Shown here piece after piece: positions 58,457-64,000 of a stretch of DNA of 64,000 bases. The stretch comes from a virus. Location: positions 1-64,000 of IMG/VR virus record IMGVR_UViG_3300029922_000038; one strand, written 5' to 3'. The notes beneath the pieces were generated by a model that worked only from the letters and a program-made list of their open reading frames with translations, did not search any database and was not told where the DNA came from. The translations under genes were made by a program, and so were the position numbers. The number at the start of each line of letters is the position of its first letter. Positions within the stretch are counted from its first letter, which is position 1.

Positions 58457-61400
58457 TTATCTTAATACCTTTCTAAATATATGGGTAATATCATACAAAG
58501 ATAGTTTAAAATTGTTAGTATTATTAAATATAAAGCGAGTTACTATATAATTATCTGTAAATCTTTTCTTTAGATTATAGTTTTTAGAAGAACTCACGTT
58601 AATAGGATTTTTATTAGAATCAAAGAAAGGAAGAGCATAATTAACTACTAAATCTCTAAACTTATTAATATTCCAAATCCCCCTTACATAAGAAGAAGTA
58701 CCTCTATTTGTAATAGGTACTAATCCAGAAGATTGATAACTGTTATAAATAATTACATCATCAAAAGTAGCTATTTGTAAAACACCATTGTTATCTATGC
58801 ACTTAGTATCTAATAGAATAGATTGAGTTTGTTTATGTCCTTGTGTAGAATCAGTAAGAAGTGCATTTTCCACATATGGGGAACCCCCAGACTTATTATT
58901 CATTTGACCATAATTACCCATTCTATTAAGGGTAGCTTCTACTATAAAAGGGTAAACAGTACCAAAACTACCATATGGAGCACTATGGTGGAGTACTACA
59001 TGATTAGCATTTCCAGGAGTTACATAAGGTACAGAATAAAAATTGAGTGAATTATACATAAACATAGGACTATAATCATGAAAAGATGTCCATGATTTAG
59101 TATCTAATGAATATGAAAGGGTAAAACTATTATTTACAAAATAAGAAGTATTATCTAATGAAAGTAGATTAGCATAGATAGTAACTAACCCTAAAAATGG
59201 ATCCATGTAAGTAGTAGACCATGAATCTGGGCCTTGAGTACCTTCAGTTTCTGACCATACATAGAAATAACCATTTGTATAATAAAATTGATTAGGGGAA
59301 GGATTAGTAGAAGAGTTATATAATCCAGGATTTACAAGTGTGTAATCTTTCTTATAAACAAGTATTCTTCTATATTTAGCATCATAAGCACATGAATAAC
59401 CTATACCATTAGGAACCCACCCATTTTCAGGAATTAATTTAGCAAGTGAATCTAAACCATTTATTTGCTGGGCAATAGAAAAATAAGCGTTATTTAGAAA
59501 GAAAGATCTCATACCAACTTCTGATATTCTTTCATCTTCTCCAGTAAATAAAAAAGCTTCACATCTACGAGTATCTATTGAAAAATAACCTTTTGGTGTT
59601 AATATATTAGCATATGCAGTAGGTAATCCTAAATAACCATCTTCAGATGATTTAAGTTCAATGGGAGTTTGTTCTAAGAAAGCCCCTGTACCTACATTAA
59701 CAGTACCTTCAGTAGTACCAAACTTTAATTCATCTGTTGATATTACATAAAGCGTATTTTCAAGATGTATATAAACCCTATTATGATCTACCCATATATC
59801 TTTAATATTACCTTTCTCTCTTGGCATATCCTTATAATTATTTATAAGAAATTGTCTATAAGCATTAAATACATCTTCATCTCCTCTCATAACAGAATAA
59901 GCTATTCTATTAAGAAGTTGATTTTCTTCACTTATATTAAGTGGTTTTGGTATATATTGAGTTACTGTATTTTCAGCAGAATAATCTATATTATAAGCAT
60001 AAAAATTATCTACTGTTACAGGTAATTCTAATATTGTACCACTTGGAGAACCAGAATAAATTCCTGTCTTTGGGTAATATGATTTAGCCATAGAATTATC
60101 TACGGGGTTCATATCTGCCCCACCATTTCTAAGAGATACATTAACTGTAGATTCAATAGGTACATAGTTAATAGCTGCAATAAAAGTTTTTGTACCGTTT
60201 ACAAGACCTGATTCAACAGTAGAAGATGCAAAAGTAGTAGCATCTCCTTGTACACTTCTTCTAAAATAGAAATTTGATATAAAAGTATCTCCTTGACTAT
60301 TTAAAACAGTATATGAATTAATACCTCCTGAAGTAAGTGCAGCATAAGTAGCGATAGATGCTGGTGTAGGTAAAAATACTGTTGCTCCAGCATACATATA
60401 ACTAAGCTGGTCTAATGTATTATATTGGGCACTATATTCTTTCTTTAAATTAGTAATATAATAAGCTGCCCAATTTCCAGTATTTACGGTTGAGGTAATA
60501 ACACCTTGGCCAGAAGCAAATGGGTTTCCTGTAATATCATAAGCATGAGAAGGAACAGCAGTTAATCCAAATTGAGGAGTAGTTGCTGATGCAACGCCAT
60601 CTCCACTTAATACTTCATCTGGATAATTTAATTGATTATATGGAGTTCCTGCACCAGAAGTATCAATAGACATAAAAGAAGGCCCACCATCATTATTAAT
60701 AAAAACTCCACTTGGAGAACTTAGTACTTCAACAGAACTATTTGCTTGTATTTGTTTAACTGTATTTATTAATCTCTTTTGTTGAGCATGGCCATTTGAT
60801 AGGGGATATATATTAATTCCTGTAATTGGCCCAGTAACTTGGGCAAGACCTACTTGAAGTGGCCTATTTACTACACCTGGATCTGTTAAAAAATGAGATG
60901 TATTAGCTATTAGCCCACTATATAGATGAACATCTGCATTATTAAATGCTGGATCATTCTGTGTAGCATAAGCAATATACTCATTAGATAAATAATCAGG
61001 AATTACTTGAGAAACAGTATTAAATCTATCTTCTGGGCTAAAAAAAGAAAATTGATTTTTAATATCACCAAAATAAGAACCAAGATAAGTATTTACGCAT
61101 TGTGTTCTACCAGAATAAGGAAAACTATTAATTACATGTCCTCCAGAGGCTCTTTCAGTAAAATTAAATAATGCCCCCTGCATAAGAATACTTTTATTGG
61201 AGGAATTTCTTTGAACTCTTACAATAGAGTATCCTGTTATTTTATTAAGTAAAACAGTAGGAAGATTAATATTTGTAATATTTAATCTAAGTATCCTTCC
61301 TATTCTTTCAGTAACATTATTAGAACCATCTCTTGTAACCCTATAATGAGGACTTTTAGCAATAGATGGCATTCTATGATGTCTAACAGGAGTACCCGCA

Positions 61401-62785
61401 AGTGATCCCCATTCTGCTGTATTTGGATATAATTCTGTTGATTGCCAATAAGCAAGTAGATTAGTATTACCTGAAACTTCTGTATCTGCTGTATTATAAG
61501 CTTTCCAAGTAGGACATCCAGCACCATAAATAGTATCTGTTACAGTACCATCATCTCTTCCAGGAATTAATGCTCTACCTGGAATATGATAAGCATAACT
61601 ACTTGTAGCATCATCAAAATGCCAAACAATAGCAAGAGCATATACTTCATCCTTCATATAAGAACGAGAATCATTATTTATGGATTCTCCATCCATTGCT
61701 CCTGGATTATTATAAGCACTTTTATAATTAACCGTATCACTATCAAGATTAAATTCTTCAGTATAATAATATACTTTTATTTGATTAGCTATTTGCTGAT
61801 ATTCAATATCTGTAGTTTGAGTTAAGCCACCAAGTATGAGTGTATTATTTAATTGAGATATAGTATTAGCTGTACCATAAGTAGAATAAGTTTGAGTAAC
61901 TGCACTTACTGTGGTAGGTATTAAAGTAGCAGTATTAGTAACTTGATAGGTCGTATTAAATAAAGAAGAAGATACTGGTATATTAGGTGTTTGATAGTAA
62001 GTTTTAACACCGTTTATACTTTGTATAATAATAAGATTATAATAAGCTATATCCCCACCTAAATTAGATATAGCAAAAGTAATAGCTTTCTCAGTAGCCA
62101 AACCACTTTCAGCACCATCATAATCATAGTTATCTAATGAATTAAGATTAATATCAGAGGTTGGCTTATTAGTAATAGAAATAGGGTCACACACAAACAT
62201 ATAGTTTGATGGTTGAAAGTCACTATTTAAAACCTGAATAGTTGCTTGGTAAGAACCTGCTTCTAATTGTCCACTACCATCCTGAACAGAATCTAAGGAT
62301 ACTTGAGGCCATACACTTAAATAAAATAAAGATAAATCTTCTTGCGTAATTGTAGAAGCATCAAAATTATCTATATTTAGATATGATGGTGGATTAAAAC
62401 CATCTGTCCAATAAATTTCTCTTTCATTATAGTCATTTATATAAAATGTACCTCTTATTTGATGAAGTGGAGAGAAGTTTAATAAGTCAGATGAAAAAAT
62501 GATAGATAAATTACCATAATTATCTACTAACGCTATCTTAGAAGCAGGAGTTACCGTAGAATATCCTATATAGGATAAAAAAAGTATTGTATTTCCATCC
62601 CCAAAGTTTATCTTACCTATTGGGGTAAAATCAGCAGGTAAATTGGCAAAATTAGAATAACCTTTCTCATTTGTAAGGTTATAATTGCCTTGTTCATCAT
62701 AAATTACTGCATTTCTGGCATCACTCCAAAACCCAGGTGGTACAAATCTACTATCTCCATCTACCCACAGTCCTTTATTAAGCAT
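58457..62785 (-). CDS. Large tail structural protein, 1442 aa
   Basis: The N-terminus (MLNKGLWVDGDSRFVPPGFW then SDARNAVIYDEQGNYNLTNEKG) is the signature start of tail proteins in crAss-like and related podophages, often annotated stabilization or muzzle protein. The remaining chain is beta-rich, Asn/Ser/Thr/Tyr-rich and repetitive (INDYNEREIYWTDGFNPPSYLNI), consistent with propeller-like folds. It builds the short tail below the portal. A TAnnTTTG box lies 22 bases before the start. Confidence 0.82.
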   Translation of the reverse strand: MLNKGLWVDGDSRFVPPGFWSDARNAVIYDEQGNYNLTNEKGYSNFANLPADFTPIGKINFGDGNTILFLSYIGYSTVTPASKIALVDNYGNLSIIFSSDLLNFSPLHQIRGTFYINDYNEREIYWTDGFNPPSYLNIDNFDASTITQEDLSLFYLSVWPQVSLDSVQDGSGQLEAGSYQATIQVLNSDFQPSNYMFVCDPISITNKPTSDINLNSLDNYDYDGAESGLATEKAITFAISNLGGDIAYYNLIIIQSINGVKTYYQTPNIPVSSSLFNTTYQVTNTATLIPTTVSAVTQTYSTYGTANTISQLNNTLILGGLTQTTDIEYQQIANQIKVYYYTEEFNLDSDTVNYKSAYNNPGAMDGESINNDSRSYMKDEVYALAIVWHFDDATSSYAYHIPGRALIPGRDDGTVTDTIYGAGCPTWKAYNTADTEVSGNTNLLAYWQSTELYPNTAEWGSLAGTPVRHHRMPSIAKSPHYRVTRDGSNNVTERIGRILRLNITNINLPTVLLNKITGYSIVRVQRNSSNKSILMQGALFNFTERASGGHVINSFPYSGRTQCVNTYLGSYFGDIKNQFSFFSPEDRFNTVSQVIPDYLSNEYIAYATQNDPAFNNADVHLYSGLIANTSHFLTDPGVVNRPLQVGLAQVTGPITGINIYPLSNGHAQQKRLINTVKQIQANSSVEVLSSPSGVFINNDGGPSFMSIDTSGAGTPYNQLNYPDEVLSGDGVASATTPQFGLTAVPSHAYDITGNPFASGQGVITSTVNTGNWAAYYITNLKKEYSAQYNTLDQLSYMYAGATVFLPTPASIATYAALTSGGINSYTVLNSQGDTFISNFYFRRSVQGDATTFASSTVESGLVNGTKTFIAAINYVPIESTVNVSLRNGGADMNPVDNSMAKSYYPKTGIYSGSPSGTILELPVTVDNFYAYNIDYSAENTVTQYIPKPLNISEENQLLNRIAYSVMRGDEDVFNAYRQFLINNYKDMPREKGNIKDIWVDHNRVYIHLENTLYVISTDELKFGTTEGTVNVGTGAFLEQTPIELKSSEDGYLGLPTAYANILTPKGYFSIDTRRCEAFLFTGEDERISEVGMRSFFLNNAYFSIAQQINGLDSLAKLIPENGWVPNGIGYSCAYDAKYRRILVYKKDYTLVNPGLYNSSTNPSPNQFYYTNGYFYVWSETEGTQGPDSWSTTYMDPFLGLVTIYANLLSLDNTSYFVNNSFTLSYSLDTKSWTSFHDYSPMFMYNSLNFYSVPYVTPGNANHVVLHHSAPYGSFGTVYPFIVEATLNRMGNYGQMNNKSGGSPYVENALLTDSTQGHKQTQSILLDTKCIDNNGVLQIATFDDVIIYNSYQSSGLVPITNRGTSSYVRGIWNINKFRDLVVNYALPFFDSNKNPINVSSSKNYNLKKRFTDNYIVTRFIFNNTNNFKLSLYDITHIFRKVLR

Positions 62786-62807
62786 CTATAATTAGAAAAT
62801 ATAACTA

Positions 62808-62815
62808 CAAATATA
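62808..62815 (-). promoter_or_regulatory. TAnnTTTG promoter box for the tail gene
   Basis: On the minus strand TATATTTG then T stands 22 bases before the 62785 start, in the only sizeable gap (65 bases) of the late block. No clear -33 element is present. Confidence 0.4.
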
Positions 62816-62850
62816 ATGAAAATATAATTATGAGATATAAATATTATTTA

Positions 62851-63552
62851 TTAAAAAAGCCCACCATGAAAATCTATATGTTCTCTTTCTTCAAGACCTT
62901 TACCAAAGTTATGGTTAGGATGAGTTAGAGGTACTAATCTTTTCCAGCTATTTATAAAAGCTATCATTTTAGGCTTATCTGGTAAAGATCCTTTAAACAT
63001 AGCTTTTCTTACATATGAGTCATACATTTCCTTTGCCTCTTTAAAGTTAAGTGCTGGATGTTTATAACCTAACCCTATTAATTTTAATATACAATAATAT
63101 AAACAAGCTTCATTAAAAAGATACATATCTGGTATCATAAGATAACCATTTTCATCTAATTCATGTGCTTCATATGATATTTGAAAAGTTACACATTCCT
63201 CATCTGTTTTAATCCAACCAGGTTCTATAGTAAATCCTTTAGGAGAGTGATTATACATATCATCTTCTGATTGTATATCTCTTTGATTGGTAAAATCACC
63301 AGTAGAATAGTTCATTGGCCTATGATGATGCCCTAAGTTATTAATTTTAATACAATTAATAGGGATTTCAACTCTATGATCATGGGAAGTAAATGTTTCT
63401 TCTATTGTAATAGTTTGCCCACATATGCCAACATCTTCCATAACTTCTCCAATCCACTCAATAGCAGGAAGTATAAGCCCATCATCAAATTGTTTAAAAT
63501 CTCTAAATAATTTAGCTATTACTGTATAAGAGGATACTAATTGATAAATCAT
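62851..63552 (-). CDS. Tail ring/head-tail adaptor-like protein, 233 aa
   Basis: IYQLVSSYTVIAKLFRDFKQ...GLILPAIEWIGEVMEDVGI starts as P22 gp4-like adaptor and ring proteins do (helices that clamp below the portal). It then has beta strands with HHHRPMNY and a helical NFKEAKEMYDSYVRKAMFKG segment. It overlaps the upstream gene by ATGA. The call rests on gene order and the helix pattern, not on a unique motif. Confidence 0.65.
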   Translation of the reverse strand: MIYQLVSSYTVIAKLFRDFKQFDDGLILPAIEWIGEVMEDVGICGQTITIEETFTSHDHRVEIPINCIKINNLGHHHRPMNYSTGDFTNQRDIQSEDDMYNHSPKGFTIEPGWIKTDEECVTFQISYEAHELDENGYLMIPDMYLFNEACLYYCILKLIGLGYKHPALNFKEAKEMYDSYVRKAMFKGSLPDKPKMIAFINSWKRLVPLTHPNHNFGKGLEEREHIDFHGGLF

Positions 63553-63962
63553 ACTATTTCTTTTTTAACTTTTGGTATTCTAATTATTCTTTTTTGCAAT
63601 TCAAATCTTTCATTAATCATAGTAACCTTATTAAATATCTCTCTCATTCTTGGCATAGAGCCCTTAGTACCTCTTACCATTCTTAATCTATATAGTTTAC
63701 CATGTTTGATATTGGTTTTCTTTTTATTCCAATATAATAAAGGAAACCATTTATCAGTATAATAAATAATTATAGGTTTTCCTTCTTCATCTCTTGGTAC
63801 TTCCCCATTTATCCTTGTTTTATTAGTAGTTGGCCAATCAGGTTTAGGTTTAGCTGGATTTCTTTCTATTCTTTTTATTTGAAGAAAAGTAAGATTGTTC
63901 CCCATATAAAACTTTTTACCAGTAAATAGAACCTCATCCATTATTTTATCAGAGAAATCCAT
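63549..63962 (-). CDS. Hypothetical structural protein, possibly cut by the edge
   Basis: The frame from the ATG at 63962 codes 137 residues (KKFYMGNNLTFLQIKRIERNP...YYTDKWFPLLYWNKKK). Upstream codons stay open to the window edge, so the true start may lie outside. It is basic and beta-rich. Its position before the adaptor gene suggests a head or connector protein. It is not recognised further. Confidence 0.65.
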   Translation of the reverse strand: MDFSDKIMDEVLFTGKKFYMGNNLTFLQIKRIERNPAKPKPDWPTTNKTRINGEVPRDEEGKPIIIYYTDKWFPLLYWNKKKTNIKHGKLYRLRMVRGTKGSMPRMREIFNKVTMINERFELQKRIIRIPKVKKEIV

Positions 63963-64000
63963 ACATAGTTTTTTATAGGTATAAAAATCTATAGTAATAG

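Noticed and set aside
1-64000. Stop-codon recoding (TAG or TGA to sense) as in some crAss-like phages
   Set aside because: Genes end normally at all three stops and no suppressor tRNA is seen; the one in-frame stop extension is at TAA.
1-64000. CRISPR arrays, insertion sequences, integrase or attachment sites
   Set aside because: No regularly spaced repeats, transposase or integrase motifs were seen. The only mobile elements are the two introns.

Overview
This window is a 64 kb stretch of a crAss-like phage genome (order Crassvirales) that infects a Bacteroidetes host. The main evidence is a giant leftward gene carrying the DFDID metal-binding motif of crAss-like virion RNA polymerases. Supporting signs are very low GC, no Shine-Dalgarno sequences (most starts follow an A-rich leader of the form TTTTAAACAA...ATG), Bacteroidetes-type TAnnTTTG -7 promoter boxes, and two convergent gene blocks. 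Stop codons behave as in the standard code.

Positions 1-12660 hold many small rightward genes, mostly of unknown function. Between them lie several gaps that fold into hairpin RNAs closed by terminator-like stems. This section also encodes a tmRNA (6986-7337), a tRNA-Asp(GTC), small membrane proteins, Cys-rich zinc-ribbon-like proteins, a HAD phosphatase of the RNA-repair type and three genes that share a 'PEGW/PEGY' repeat domain. Positions 12660-26317 are the replication and recombination block: family B DNA polymerase (split by a group I intron with a GIY-YIG endonuclease), SF2 helicase, RlaP-like nucleotidyltransferase, DnaB-like helicase, Sak4-like ATPase, SSB with a DLPF tip and a DnaG-like primase.

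Positions 26324-31291 hold the most interesting cassette: a ubiquitin-like protein fused to a SAP-like helix pair, a candidate E2-like protein, a JAMM/JAB peptidase and a ThiF/E1-like adenylating enzyme, all in one direction. The JAB gene is cut between the two halves of its zinc motif by a second group I intron encoding a LAGLIDADG endonuclease. Removing the intron restores H-S-H-x7-S-x2-D exactly. The order resembles the Ub/E2/JAB/E1 part of PRTRC-type systems.

Positions 31288-39517 continue rightward with a RusA-like protein, a PD-(D/E)XK nuclease, a 3D/RlpA-like protein, a GroES-like co-chaperonin, a MazG-like protein and many small or membrane proteins. A bidirectional terminator at 39688-39713 ends this block. 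From 63962 down to 39718 the leftward late block encodes tail-ring, tail, cargo-like and giant virion RNA polymerase proteins. Terminase, portal and capsid genes would be expected beyond the right edge.
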